A stretch of DNA of 64,000 nucleotides. Source: Streptomyces paradoxus. Lineage in GTDB: Bacteria; Actinomycetota; Actinomycetes; Streptomycetales; Streptomycetaceae. Below the pieces are notes generated by a model, which made no database searches, was not told the DNA's origin, and saw only the letters and a list, made by a program, of their open reading frames with translations. The first letter of the stretch is position 1. Every line of letters begins with the position of its first letter. Where the stretch lies: positions 186,001 through 250,000 of the forward strand of contig NZ_JACHGV010000006.1 of NCBI RefSeq assembly GCF_014202475.1, given 5' to 3'. Position numbers and translations under genes: made by a program. Of the stretch, positions 50,857 to 60,252 are shown piece by piece.

Positions 50857-53545
50857 TGCCCAGCTTCGGGAACACCTTGTACAGGTGGTAGCCGACGGTC
50901 CGCGGGCTCAAGGAGAGCCGCGCGCCGATCTCCCGGTTGCTCAGCCCCTCCGCTGCCAGCCGGGCAACCTGCAGCTCCTGGACCGTCAGCCGAGCCGACG
51001 GATCGCCGCCGCGGCGCCGTGGCGCACCACCCGCCGCACGCAGCTGGGCGCGGGCGCGCTCCGCCTCGCCCCGCGCCCCGAGACCCTCCAGCGTGTCCAG
51101 CGCCGAGCGCAGCTGTGCTCTGGCCTCGCCCTCGTGCCGGTTCCGCCGCAGCCACTCCCCGTACAGCAACGCGGTGTGCCCCCGGGCAAGCGGAGCGTCC
51201 GCCGCGCCCGCGGCCGACAGGGCCGCCTGGAAGTGCTTGTCCGCGGCGTCGTCCTCCGCGAGCAGGGCGCGGATGCCGTGCCGGGCCAGCTCGGGCCAGA
51301 CCAGAGTGGTCTGGCCCGCCCACTCCTCGAACGCCCGCGCCGACTGCTCGGCGGCTTCCCTGCGGTTCGCGCGCACGTGCGCCTCCACCACGTCGAGGGC
51401 GGCCTGCCGGGCCACCCGGCTGTGGGCGAACGGTGAGCCTGGCTCGCCGAGCGCCGCCAGCCGTTCACAGGCCTCCGCGTAGTCGCCGGCGGCGAGGGAC
51501 AGCCGCCCCAGCGCCCACTGCGCGGTGCCCGCCGCCGACCTGTTGGCCTGCGGCACCGCGAGAGCTTGGGCGCGCTCGGCGTACCCGCGGCAATCCTCCG
51601 CCTCGCCGCGCCCGGCGGACAGCAGGGCCAGCACGGCGAGCAGATCCGCCTCCAGGACGGGCTGCCCGACGTCCCGGGCCATCCGCAAACCTTCCTGCGC
51701 GTGCGCCTCGCACTCGGGCCACAGCCCGGTCCGGTACTCCAGGTCCGCAAGCCACGACAGGAGCAGGCCGCGGACCGCCAGCATGCCGGACGTGGCGAAA
51801 TGGTCGCAGGCTTCCACGATGAAGGACCGGGCGATCCGGGGGGAGGCCCCGAGGTGGCCCAGCGCGGCAGGCCACGTGTGGAGGTGCGCATCGTTGCGGC
51901 TGAGGCCCTCTGGCGCGGCCTGGAGGATCTGCCAGGGGGTCAACCTGTCCCGGGGACGGCCGACGACCGCGTCCGCCAGCCAGCTCCCGTACCGGGCATA
52001 CCCGGGATCCTCAACGCCGGCGGCCTCGATGAGCCGCGCGGCCCGCAGGGCCTCGTCCGTCCGGTCGGCGCGCAGCGCCCCGTCCACCGCCATGAAGGCG
52101 AGAGTCACCGCCTTATCGGGGGACCGGCCGGCCAGCGTGGCGGCGCTGTCCAACAGCCGGGCCACCGCCGCCTGTTGATCGCCGCCCCAGAGCTCCATCA
52201 TGCCCCGCAGCCGGTCGAGCTCCAGCTGAGTCCCGTCGTCCGCAGGCCGGGACAGTGCCTCCCTCAGCAGCGGGTGGGCGAGCTGCGGGCTGCCCGACTT
52301 CCAGGCGGCGTGGGCCGCGGCGGCGAGCCGCCTGGTGTGCATTTGCTCCGTGGGGCTCAGCAGCGCGGCCCGGTGCAGTACGGCCGCGGCCGCGGCGAGT
52401 CCGCCCCTGCGGCGCACCGTCTCCGCGCCGGCTTCCAGTGCTTCGGCGAGCCGCTCGTCGGGGCCGGTGGCCGCGAGCGCGCGGTGCCATACGGCCCGTT
52501 CGCGCTGCCCGCCCTCCGGGTGTTGTGTCGCCAGCTCGTCGGCGAGCGCGCGATGCGCGAGCGCACGTCGGCGAGCGGAGGCGTCGGCGTACACCGCGGC
52601 CCGTACGAGCGGATGCCGAAAGCGCAGCCGGGCACCCGGCACCTCCTCCAGGTACCCGGCGGCCTCCACGACGTCCAGTGCCTGCGCGTCGACCGCCAGC
52701 CGTCGGGCCGCGGCGAGCACGGTGCCGGTGTGGCCGCTGTCTTCCGCCGCCGCCACCAGCAGGAGGGTGCGGGCGGATTCCGGCAGTTCCCGGGTGCGTT
52801 GGGCGAAGACCTCGCGAAGGCGCAGGCTGAGCGGGGCGGTGCCGGTGAGCACGACCTTCTCCGCGACCTCCGCCGGACTGCCGAGCCGGACCAGTTCCTC
52901 CAGCGCCAGCGGGTTTCCTCCCACAGCGGCGACGACGGCACGCCTGGCCGGACCCGGCGTCCCCCACCCGTGCTCGTCGAGGAGGGCGGACGCGGCGTCC
53001 GGGGCGAGCCCGCGGAGCGTGAGCTGTGGCAGGTCCCCGGTGGCCTCCCCGACTTCACGGACAGCGGCGAGGAAGGCGATGGAACGGCCCTCGATGCGGC
53101 GGGCGGCGAAGAGCAGCACACCGGCGGTGGCCGGATCGAGCCAGTGCAGATCGTCCGCGACGAGCAGCAGGGGGGTGCGTGCAGCGGCCCGGTCCAGCAG
53201 GGACAACACGGCTGTGCGGACCAGCAGATCCGCAGCGGGTGCGGTGGACAGGCCCAACGCGCTGTGCAGCGCGGCGGCTTGATCGTCCGGCAGCTCCGGC
53301 AACCGGTCGAGCAGCGGCGTCAGCAACCGCTGCAGTCCACCGAAGGCCAGGGCGACTTCGGCCTGGACGCCCGAGCAGGTCAGTACACGCGTGCCGCTGC
53401 CGGCCGCGGCAACGGCACGCCGCAGCAGCGCCGTCTTCCCGACCCCGGCATCCCCCTCCACGATCAGCGCTCCGCCCCGGCCCGCACCGGCCTCGGCGAC
53501 AAGCCGACTCAGTGCCTGGAGTTCCCTTTGCCGCCCGTAGAGCAT
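50807..53545 (-). CDS. Large LuxR-family ATPase regulator (LAL type)
   Basis: A 912-residue transcriptional activator. The AAA/STAND ATPase at the N-terminus has Walker A GDAGVGKTALL (Lys37) and Walker B LLLVADDLHWLD. A long helical, TPR-like middle part probably senses a ligand or partner. The C-terminal LuxR helix-turn-helix is ARLTVQELQVARLAAEGLSN, then REIGARLSLSPRTVGYHLYK. LAL regulators usually switch on nearby catabolic or secondary-metabolite genes; the converging aldehyde oxidoreductase operon, whose 3' end it overlaps by 50 bases, is a candidate but unproven. The start at 53545 fits the family. Confidence 0.9.
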   Translation of the reverse strand: MLYGRQRELQALSRLVAEAGAGRGGALIVEGDAGVGKTALLRRAVAAAGSGTRVLTCSGVQAEVALAFGGLQRLLTPLLDRLPELPDDQAAALHSALGLSTAPAADLLVRTAVLSLLDRAAARTPLLLVADDLHWLDPATAGVLLFAARRIEGRSIAFLAAVREVGEATGDLPQLTLRGLAPDAASALLDEHGWGTPGPARRAVVAAVGGNPLALEELVRLGSPAEVAEKVVLTGTAPLSLRLREVFAQRTRELPESARTLLLVAAAEDSGHTGTVLAAARRLAVDAQALDVVEAAGYLEEVPGARLRFRHPLVRAAVYADASARRRALAHRALADELATQHPEGGQRERAVWHRALAATGPDERLAEALEAGAETVRRRGGLAAAAAVLHRAALLSPTEQMHTRRLAAAAHAAWKSGSPQLAHPLLREALSRPADDGTQLELDRLRGMMELWGGDQQAAVARLLDSAATLAGRSPDKAVTLAFMAVDGALRADRTDEALRAARLIEAAGVEDPGYARYGSWLADAVVGRPRDRLTPWQILQAAPEGLSRNDAHLHTWPAALGHLGASPRIARSFIVEACDHFATSGMLAVRGLLLSWLADLEYRTGLWPECEAHAQEGLRMARDVGQPVLEADLLAVLALLSAGRGEAEDCRGYAERAQALAVPQANRSAAGTAQWALGRLSLAAGDYAEACERLAALGEPGSPFAHSRVARQAALDVVEAHVRANRREAAEQSARAFEEWAGQTTLVWPELARHGIRALLAEDDAADKHFQAALSAAGAADAPLARGHTALLYGEWLRRNRHEGEARAQLRSALDTLEGLGARGEAERARAQLRAAGGAPRRRGGDPSARLTVQELQVARLAAEGLSNREIGARLSLSPRTVGYHLYKVFPKLGISSRSQLRDADLDAVG

Positions 53546-54044
53546 GTGGGGAGGCTACCTCCGGCGGGCCGCGCTCTTGTCAATGGCGGATGAGTGAGGG
53601 ACCTCTCAATCAGGTCGAATAGTGGCGCGAAAACCCCGGAGGAGCTACTGTCGAGAGGTAGAACGACCGGTCTTTCTGTGAAGGTGGCCTCTGGCTGCCT
53701 GGGCGGGTCTGCCTCCAGCCCGAGGACTCTCGCGGGGTCCCCGGTGCACGTCGAACAGGGATGACGAACTTCCATGAAACCAATCCGCTCCAGGGTCGAG
53801 GTGGGCCCCGTCAGTGAGCTCCTCGCCAGCCTGACGCCGCGCGCCCAGCCGGCTATCGCGAACCGGTACGCGATGCCGTGGTGACCGGTCTCGCGTGAGT
53901 CCCCGCTGGGGTCAGCTTCCCGATCGGATCCGTCGGAGCGCGTCCAGCAGGTCTTGTGAAAGGGGTGCGGATCCTGTTGCGGTGAGCCGCCCCCCAGGCA
54001 GCGGACCGGATGGGCCGCGTCCGAGAACCCGACGGCCCGCTCAT
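53546..54044. other. Region between LuxR regulator and TetR fragment, no intact gene
   Basis: About 500 bases that must contain the regulator's promoter at its left end. A 36-codon frame from the ATG at 53774 (MKPIRSRVEVGPVSELLASL) is open but shows no family likeness. A TetR N-terminal helix-turn-helix is expected here from the fragment downstream, but I find none in any frame, so it seems deleted. Confidence 0.45.
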
Positions 54045-54368
54045 GAACGACGATCCGCGAAAGCCGCGTTCGCGCGCGTGCTCGCCGATTGCCTCGAAGA
54101 CGAGGTCGATCGCCTCGGCGGGCGGGTGCCCGGCGGCCGGCCGTTCGCCTGTCTCCCAGTGATGGCGGAGTACCGCCCCATGCTGCGGCGGGCGGTCGAC
54201 CGGGGTGAGGTTCGTGCGGACACCCCGGCCATCAGGTTCACGATGCACATGATGAGCGGCGCCTTCGCCGCCCACACGCTGATCGACGCACAGCCGCCGA
54301 CGCATTACTTCCTCCTTGCGTACATCGACGCCGTGGCCCTCCCCGCCCTCGGCGCGCCCACGGCCTGA
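54045..54368 (+). pseudogene. TetR-type regulator, C-terminal fragment
   Basis: The frame reads AKAAFARVLADCLEDEVDRL, then FACLPVMAEYRPMLRRAVDR, GEVRADTPAIRFTMHMMSGA and a helical tail, like the ligand-binding half of many TetR regulators. The DNA-binding half is absent. It lies 122 bases ahead of an MMPL transporter on the same strand, the usual place for a TetR regulator of such a transporter. The loss of the DNA-binding half would leave the transporter without its local control. Confidence 0.55.
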
Positions 54369-54490
54369 CAAACCCCGCATTCAGCACCTGACGTGACCGC
54401 TCACGTCGTCGGGCCGATCAACCTTGCCTCCCCGCCGGGCTGATCACCCCTGCCCTGAACACCCCACGACCTGACTGGGAGTACGCCCTC

Positions 54491-56752
54491 GTGGCCACGT
54501 TCCTCTACAGACTCGGCCGACTCGCCTTCAGGCGACGGCACTTCGTCGCCCTCATATGGGTGGCACTGCTGGCGCTCGCGGGCTTCGGCGCGGCCAGCGC
54601 CCCCTCGGCGGGCAACACGTCCTTCACCGTCCCCGGCACCGAGGCCCAGAAGGCCTTCGACCTGCTGGAACAGCGCTTCCCCGGGATGAGCGCCGACGGC
54701 GGCACCGCCCGGGTCGTCTTCAAGGCACCCGCCGGCGAGAAGATGACGGACGCCGCCAACAAGAACACCGTGCAGAAGACCGTCGACGCGCTGGCCGACG
54801 GCCCCGAGGTCGCCTCCGTCGCCGACCCCTACCAGGCCGACGCCGTCAGCAAGGACGGCACGATCGCCTACGCGTCGGTCAAGTACAAGGTCCCCGGCAT
54901 GGAACTGGAGGACGGCACCCGGCAAGTCCTGGAGGAGACCGCGCAGGACGCGCGGGACGCCGGGCTGACCGTGGAGGTCGGCGGTGACGCACTCCTGGCG
55001 CAGCCCGAGACCGGCACGGGCGAGATCATCGGTATCGCGGTCGCCGCGGTGGTCCTGGTCATCACCTTCGGTTCACTGATCGCGGCCGGACTGCCGCTGC
55101 TGACGGCGGTCATCGGCGTCGGCATCGGAGTCTCGGCGATCACGGCCCTCGCCAGCACGCTCGAACTGGGCTCGACCACCTCGACGCTGGCCACGATGAT
55201 CGGCCTGGCGGTCGGGATCGACTACGCACTGTTCGTCGTCTCCCGCTACCGGGCCGAACTGGCCGCGGGCCGCGAGCGTGAGGAGGCGGCCGGCCGGGCC
55301 GTCGGCACCGCGGGCTCGGCGGTGGTGTTCGCCGGCCTCACGGTCGTGATCGCGCTGGTGGGCCTGTCCGTGGTCAACATGCCGATGCTGACGAAGATGG
55401 GCGTCGCGGCCGCGGGCACGGTCGCGATCGCGGTACTCATCGCACTGACGATGATCCCCGCGCTGCTCGGTTACGCGGGCCGGAGGGTCAAGCCGGCGGG
55501 CGAGAAGAGCAAGTTCCTGGGCGGCGCCCGGGCCGCGCGGAAGGCCGCTTCGGCCAAGGCCAACATGGGCACGCGCTGGGCGAGGTTCGTCGTACGCCGT
55601 CCGATCGCCGTCCTGCTCCTCGGCGTCGTCGGCCTCGGGGCCGTCGCCGTCCCCGCCGTCTCCATGGAACTGGGCATCGGGGACGACAGCTCGCTGCCGA
55701 CCTCGACGACGCAGCGCCGGGCGTACGACCTGCTGTCCGAGGGCTTCGGCCCCGGCTTCAACGGCCCCTTGGTGGTCGTCGTCGACGCGAGGGCGAGCGA
55801 CGACCCGGATGCCGCGTTCACCGAGGTCACCGACCAGATCAAGGGCCTCAAGAACGTCGCGACCGTGATGCCGGCCGCCCCCAACAAGGAGGGCGACACA
55901 GCGACGATCACCGTGATCCCGGACTCCGAGCCGTCGTCGGTGACCACCGAGGAGCTGGTGCACGGCATCCGGGACGCGGGCGCGGGGATCAAGGCCGACA
56001 CGGACGCGGACGTGCTGGTCACCGGCACCACAGCCATGAACATCGACGTCGCGCAGAGGCTGAACGACGCGCTGATCCCGTACCTGGCCCTGGTCGTGGG
56101 CCTGGCGTTCCTGCTGCTGATCGTGGTCTTCCGCTCCATCCTCGTCCCGCTGAAGGCGGCCCTCGGCTTCCTGCTGAGCGTGATGGCAGCTCTCGGCGCC
56201 GTGGTCGCGGTCTTCCAGTGGGGCTGGATGGCCGACCTCGTGGGCGTCGAGGAGACCCGCCCCATCGTGGCGATCATGCCGATCTTCATGATCGGTGTGG
56301 TCTTCGGCCTCGCGATGGACTACGAGGTGTTCCTCGTGACCCGGATGCGAGAGGCGTACATCCACGGCGAGAAGGCGAGCCAGGCCGTGGTGACCGGCTT
56401 CAACCACAGCGCGCGGGTCGTGACGGCCGCCGCGGTGATCATGATCGCGGTCTTCGGCGGCTTCATCGGCTCCAGCGAGGCGATGGTCAAGATGATCGGC
56501 TTCGGCCTGGCGGTCGCGGTCTTCTTCGACGCGTTCATCGTGCGGATGGCGATCGTCCCGGCCGTCCTGGCTCTGCTCGGCAGAAAGGCGTGGCGGCTGC
56601 CGAAGTGGCTGGACCGGGTGCTGCCGAACGTGGATGTCGAGGGGGAAGGGCTGCGGACGCAGGGCGACTCGGCCCGTTCGTCGGGCTCGTCCGGCTCGGG
56701 CGATTCGACGGGTGCGGATCCGGATGAGGAGCGGGAACTGGTGAAGTTCTGA
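54491..56752 (+). CDS. MMPL-family (RND) membrane transporter
   Basis: A 753-residue transporter with two halves, each with one helix, an external domain and a bundle of five or six helices. The diagnostic repeats are MIGLAVGIDYALFVVSRYRA in the first half and FGLAMDYEVFLVTRMREAYI in the second, with the proton-relay Asp-Tyr pairs. MMPL proteins export lipids, lipid-linked compounds or drugs by proton motive force. The GTG at 54491 has GGGAG nine bases upstream. The acidic, Ser/Gly-rich C-terminus is cytoplasmic. The substrate is unknown. Confidence 0.9.
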   Translation: MATFLYRLGRLAFRRRHFVALIWVALLALAGFGAASAPSAGNTSFTVPGTEAQKAFDLLEQRFPGMSADGGTARVVFKAPAGEKMTDAANKNTVQKTVDALADGPEVASVADPYQADAVSKDGTIAYASVKYKVPGMELEDGTRQVLEETAQDARDAGLTVEVGGDALLAQPETGTGEIIGIAVAAVVLVITFGSLIAAGLPLLTAVIGVGIGVSAITALASTLELGSTTSTLATMIGLAVGIDYALFVVSRYRAELAAGREREEAAGRAVGTAGSAVVFAGLTVVIALVGLSVVNMPMLTKMGVAAAGTVAIAVLIALTMIPALLGYAGRRVKPAGEKSKFLGGARAARKAASAKANMGTRWARFVVRRPIAVLLLGVVGLGAVAVPAVSMELGIGDDSSLPTSTTQRRAYDLLSEGFGPGFNGPLVVVVDARASDDPDAAFTEVTDQIKGLKNVATVMPAAPNKEGDTATITVIPDSEPSSVTTEELVHGIRDAGAGIKADTDADVLVTGTTAMNIDVAQRLNDALIPYLALVVGLAFLLLIVVFRSILVPLKAALGFLLSVMAALGAVVAVFQWGWMADLVGVEETRPIVAIMPIFMIGVVFGLAMDYEVFLVTRMREAYIHGEKASQAVVTGFNHSARVVTAAAVIMIAVFGGFIGSSEAMVKMIGFGLAVAVFFDAFIVRMAIVPAVLALLGRKAWRLPKWLDRVLPNVDVEGEGLRTQGDSARSSGSSGSGDSTGADPDEERELVKF

Positions 56753-56774
56753 GCGTCAGACCTCGGCGGCCCCC

Positions 56775-56809
56775 GGTCTGATGGTGTGCGGTGAGCACCT
56801 CATCAGACC
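56775..56809. terminator. Hairpin terminator after the MMPL gene
   Basis: GGTCTGATG and CATCAGACC arms with inner GTG/CAC pairing, 22 bases beyond the stop codon. Confidence 0.7.
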
Positions 56810-56992
56810 CGGGTCCCCGCCGAGGTCGGCATCGGCAAGAGCGACGGGGGCTTCGGCATCATCGGCAAGATCTCCGCGGACATCCTGAACGTGGACGCCG
56901 CCACCGCCAAGGACCTGATCGAGAAGGCCCACCAGGTGTGTCCGCAGTCCAAGGCCACTCGCGGCAACATCACGGTCGAGCTCGCGGTCTGA
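56798..56992 (+). pseudogene. Ohr/OsmC peroxide-resistance protein, C-terminal fragment
   Basis: The frame reads VPAEVGIGKSDGGFGIIGKI and then LNVDAATAKDLIEKAHQVCP, with SKATRGNITVELAV before the stop. The AHQVCP stretch, holding the resolving Cys, and the TRGN ending are typical of Ohr/OsmC thiol peroxidases. An in-frame TGA at 56792 and the absence of a start or the first catalytic Cys show that only the last 60 residues survive. The MMPL terminator overlaps its left end. Confidence 0.7.
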
Positions 56993-57247
56993 TCCGAACG
57001 GATCCGATCTCCACGCACCGGCCCTCTCGCGCGCCCGACTTCAGCGGGGCGGACGCCGCGCCGTGGCCCCACCAGGCGGTGTCGCGGGCCGCGAAGGCGG
57101 CGTTGACCTGCTTGGTCATGGCGGCGTGCGGGTGTCGACGGTGATGCCGTCAGATCACGGCTTCATAACGGGCCGGGACGGCACGCGCGCTGACCGCTCA
57201 TCGCCTTCGACAAGCCCTCCCGTCTGTCGCCCCCCAGGATGACTATC

Positions 57248-58855
57248 ATGCGCGACCGCACCTCCGTAGCCGCCGCTCCGGCAGCCGCCAGCGACGCTCA
57301 CCTGACCGCCTTCATACGCAACGGCCCCCCGGACGCCGCCGACGCCGCGCTTGACGAGCTCTACCGGCGGCACCGCACTTCGGTCATCGCCTATGCCCGC
57401 ACCTGCACACGAGACACGCACACGGCGGAAGACCTGACCTCGGAGGCGTTCGCCCGCGCGCTGCGCGCCGTGCGCGGAGGTGCCGGCCCCGAGGGGGCCT
57501 GGCGGCCGTATCTGCTGACCACGGTCCGCCGCACGGCCGCGTCGTGGGCCGCCACAGCCAACCGGATCGAGTTGTCCCCCGACTTCGGGACCTGGCTCTC
57601 CGAGGCGCCGAGCGGTGAGGAACAGGCGCTGCTGCGGGAGGACGCCGGTCTGGTGCAGCGCGCGTTCCGCAGTCTTCCCGAGCGCTGGCAGACCGTGCTG
57701 TGGCACTCGGCTGTGGAAGAAGAACCAGCGAAGCGGATCGCGCCACTGCTCGGTATCAGTCCGAGCGGCGTCGCGTCCCTCACCGCCCGGGCGCGTGAGG
57801 GTCTGCGTGAGGCGTACCTGACCGAGTACGCGGCGGACCCGACGATGCCCGACGAGTGCCGGCACTTCACGGGCGTGTTGGCCGCCTCGGTCCGCCGCGG
57901 CGGGCGGCACGGCGGGCACTCAGGTCTCGAGCGCCATCTTTCGGGATGCCGCCGGTGCCGCCGTGCGAACCACCAACTGTGGGAGCTGAACAACTCGCTC
58001 GAGGCCGTACTCCCGGCGGGTGTTCTGCTGTGGGTGGGTGCCTCGTACGGCACGAAGGCCGTGGGAGCGGCCGTGGTCGCAGGCTCCGCCGCCCCGGGGT
58101 CCGCGGCCGGGACGACCACGGCCACCCCAGGGGCCGGCACGACCGTCAAGGCCGCCGGCGTCGGCGCCGCCCTCCTCGCCGTAGCGATCGGCGGCTACGC
58201 GGCTCTGCCCGACGGCAACGACCCGCCGTCGCCGCGGCCCACCCTGGCGGCCACGCGACCCTCGCCCCCCTCGCCCCCCGCCCGGAGCGATCGGCACGAC
58301 CCGAAGCCCCCCGCCCCCGCCCGGAGCGAACAGCGCGAGCCCTCAGCCCGTACACCGTCCGCACGCGCATCCAAGAAATCGACCCCTCCCGCTTGGCAGC
58401 CGGCCGCCGACGACCGCGTCCAGCTGCCGATCGTGTCCACCGGCCGCTGCATGGACATTTCCACGGCCGAGGGCGCCGAGCCGTACGAGGCCGAGTGCGA
58501 CGGCAGCCGTACGCAGCAGTGGGAGCTGCTCATCGACCGTGCCGCGCAGGAGGCCCGTATCCGGAACTACGCGACCGGCATGTGTCTCACCCACAGCGGC
58601 ACGTCGACGGACGGCGCCCCGGTCCGCCAGGAGCGCGCCTGCAACTCCACCGCGGTCACGGCCCTGTGGACCTACTTCTTCCAGGCTTCCGGCACGGTCA
58701 ACTTCGCTCAGAAGGGGAACACCAGGTACTTCCTGGGCATCGATGAGTGGAACAAGGCCGACGGGCCTCACTCGCCTGTCATCGGCACGACGGCGAACTA
58801 CTACAACACCGACTCCCTCCGGTTCCGCTACACAGGAGACGTCTTCAGCGGCTGA
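57248..58855 (+). CDS. ECF sigma factor fused to zinc-binding segment, membrane helix and lectin-like domain
   Basis: A 535-residue protein. Residues about 15-190 are a full ECF sigma factor: region 2 with LYRRHRTSVIAYARTC and DLTSEAFARALRAVRG, region 4 with KRIAPLLGISPSGVASLTAR. Then comes HLSGCRRC (His230, Cys234, Cys237), the HxxxCxxC pattern of zinc-binding anti-sigma factors. A hydrophobic helix is near 302-320, followed by a Pro/Ser/Arg-rich spacer and an outer domain with RCMDISTAEGAEPYEAECDG and TQQWELL, like a CBM13/ricin fold. The start at 57248 has AGGA upstream; 57239 is also possible. It looks like a one-piece sensor-sigma, kept at the membrane until a signal arrives. Confidence 0.82.
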   Translation: MRDRTSVAAAPAAASDAHLTAFIRNGPPDAADAALDELYRRHRTSVIAYARTCTRDTHTAEDLTSEAFARALRAVRGGAGPEGAWRPYLLTTVRRTAASWAATANRIELSPDFGTWLSEAPSGEEQALLREDAGLVQRAFRSLPERWQTVLWHSAVEEEPAKRIAPLLGISPSGVASLTARAREGLREAYLTEYAADPTMPDECRHFTGVLAASVRRGGRHGGHSGLERHLSGCRRCRRANHQLWELNNSLEAVLPAGVLLWVGASYGTKAVGAAVVAGSAAPGSAAGTTTATPGAGTTVKAAGVGAALLAVAIGGYAALPDGNDPPSPRPTLAATRPSPPSPPARSDRHDPKPPAPARSEQREPSARTPSARASKKSTPPAWQPAADDRVQLPIVSTGRCMDISTAEGAEPYEAECDGSRTQQWELLIDRAAQEARIRNYATGMCLTHSGTSTDGAPVRQERACNSTAVTALWTYFFQASGTVNFAQKGNTRYFLGIDEWNKADGPHSPVIGTTANYYNTDSLRFRYTGDVFSG

Positions 58856-58890
58856 CGAGGGCCACTCCTCGTGGGACGGCTGAGGTTTCA

Positions 58891-58918
58891 GGGCACCTCC
58901 CTCCCGCGAGAGGCGCCC
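58891..58918. terminator. Hairpin between converging genes
   Basis: GGGCACCTC pairs with GAGGCGCCC except at one position, around a 10-base loop, in the 86-base gap between the sigma-fusion gene and the protease gene. Confidence 0.4.
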
Positions 58919-58941
58919 AGAACCGGTTCAGGAAGCCGGAG

Positions 58942-60252
58942 TCAGCGTGCGTGGCGGGCCATGGCCGCCCGCTTGCGGCGGGACTTCAGCAGGAACGCGG
59001 CGCCGACCGTGAACAGCGCGGCGCCGCCCGCCGCCATGGGCAGGTAGTTGGTGGTGTCGGTGCCGGTCTCGGCGAGATCGGCACCATTCTGGCCACCGGC
59101 ACCGCCGGTGCTTTCCGCGCTGTCCTCGTTCTGGGAAGCGACCGGCTCACTGCTGCCGGTCTGCGGCGCCGCGCCGTTGCCGGACTCGCCCTCGGCCTTC
59201 GCGGGGCTCGGCACGCCATTGAGGCTGACTGCCACCGTCGCCGCACCGTCACCGGACTGCTCCACCTTGATCTCAACCTTGTGTGCCTTGTCGGTGAAGA
59301 CCGTGCCGGCCTTGAGAGCGTCGGCGTCACCAGGCGTGGTGTCGATCAGGTCGGCGTCCTTGCCGAAGTCGCCGTTCTTCACGCGGTAGGCGTGCACGCC
59401 CGTGAGGCGATCGTCGAGCGTGCCGGACGCGCCGCGCACCTCCACGATCAGGCTGTCCTGCCCGGCCGGGACGATCAGCGCGCGCACGCCGTCACCCGGT
59501 CCATACAGAGAACGCATCGTGTACGTACTGGACTTGGTGACCTTCACCGCTTCCGTCTCCGACAGCCACTTGGCGTGAATCAGCTCGGGCGCGGTCAGGC
59601 CCACCGCCACGCCGCCTCCCCCCATGGGGGTCTTGAAGCTGTTGTCCTCCGTGTCCCGGCAGCTCGCCAGGTCCGAGTCCTCGCAGCGAATCCGCATCTG
59701 GTGGCCGTAGCCGAGGTTGTGACCGAACTCGTGGGACAGCACTGTCTGGTCGGCTGTGCCGTCGCCGGTCGGAATCCAGGTCAGGCCGCCGCCCACAGAG
59801 CCGAGTCCCCCGAAGCCACAGCCCGCCTTCTCGCCGGGGAAGGCCATCGAGAGGTGATCAAAGTCGTCCCCCCACGTCAAGCCCTGTTCCTCCAGCGCCT
59901 TCTGCGTCAGCCAATAGATCTTGCGCGTGTCACAGCCGGCGGCCGGAATGTCGAGATTGATCGGGCCGATCACTCCGCCCTCACCCCCCGCGGCCGGCTT
60001 GAACGTGGTGGCTTCCCGGGTCACCTCGTTGTAGTACGAGGTCAGGGACCTGGTCTTGCCGAAGTAGCTGTTCTGCAGGTTGCTCCTGGCCTTCGTGGGG
60101 TCAGCGAAGGAGCTGTCGCTGAAGTTGATCATCGCAATCTGGATCCGCCGGGCGGGGCCGTCCACGGCAGCGGCGGTGGAAGGTGCCGTCGCGGCCAGTG
60201 CGACGGACGTGCAGGCGGCGGACATGAGCAGGGCGCCGCGAGGCACACGCAT
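58942..60252 (-). CDS. Secreted zinc metalloprotease with LAETG sortase anchor
   Basis: A 436-residue exported protein. Signal peptide about 1-29. The zinc-binding motif HEFGHNLGYGH (His174, Glu175, His178, His184) is the metzincin pattern HExxHxxGxxH, and the surroundings suggest the gametolysin-like (M11) group. The C-terminus has a Gly/Ser/Glu-rich spacer, LAETG at 393-397, a hydrophobic helix and KSRRKRAAM, the layout of class E sortase substrates in Streptomyces. So it should be displayed on the cell wall. AAGGA lies upstream of the ATG at 60252. Its protein targets are unknown. Confidence 0.87.
   Translation of the reverse strand: MRVPRGALLMSAACTSVALAATAPSTAAAVDGPARRIQIAMINFSDSSFADPTKARSNLQNSYFGKTRSLTSYYNEVTREATTFKPAAGGEGGVIGPINLDIPAAGCDTRKIYWLTQKALEEQGLTWGDDFDHLSMAFPGEKAGCGFGGLGSVGGGLTWIPTGDGTADQTVLSHEFGHNLGYGHQMRIRCEDSDLASCRDTEDNSFKTPMGGGGVAVGLTAPELIHAKWLSETEAVKVTKSSTYTMRSLYGPGDGVRALIVPAGQDSLIVEVRGASGTLDDRLTGVHAYRVKNGDFGKDADLIDTTPGDADALKAGTVFTDKAHKVEIKVEQSGDGAATVAVSLNGVPSPAKAEGESGNGAAPQTGSSEPVASQNEDSAESTGGAGGQNGADLAETGTDTTNYLPMAAGGAALFTVGAAFLLKSRRKRAAMARHAR

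Noticed and set aside
56993..57247. Minus-strand stretch reading MTKQVNAAFAARDTAWWG
   Set aside because: It looks protein-like for about 25 residues but soon degenerates and I cannot name a family, so I leave it as intergenic.
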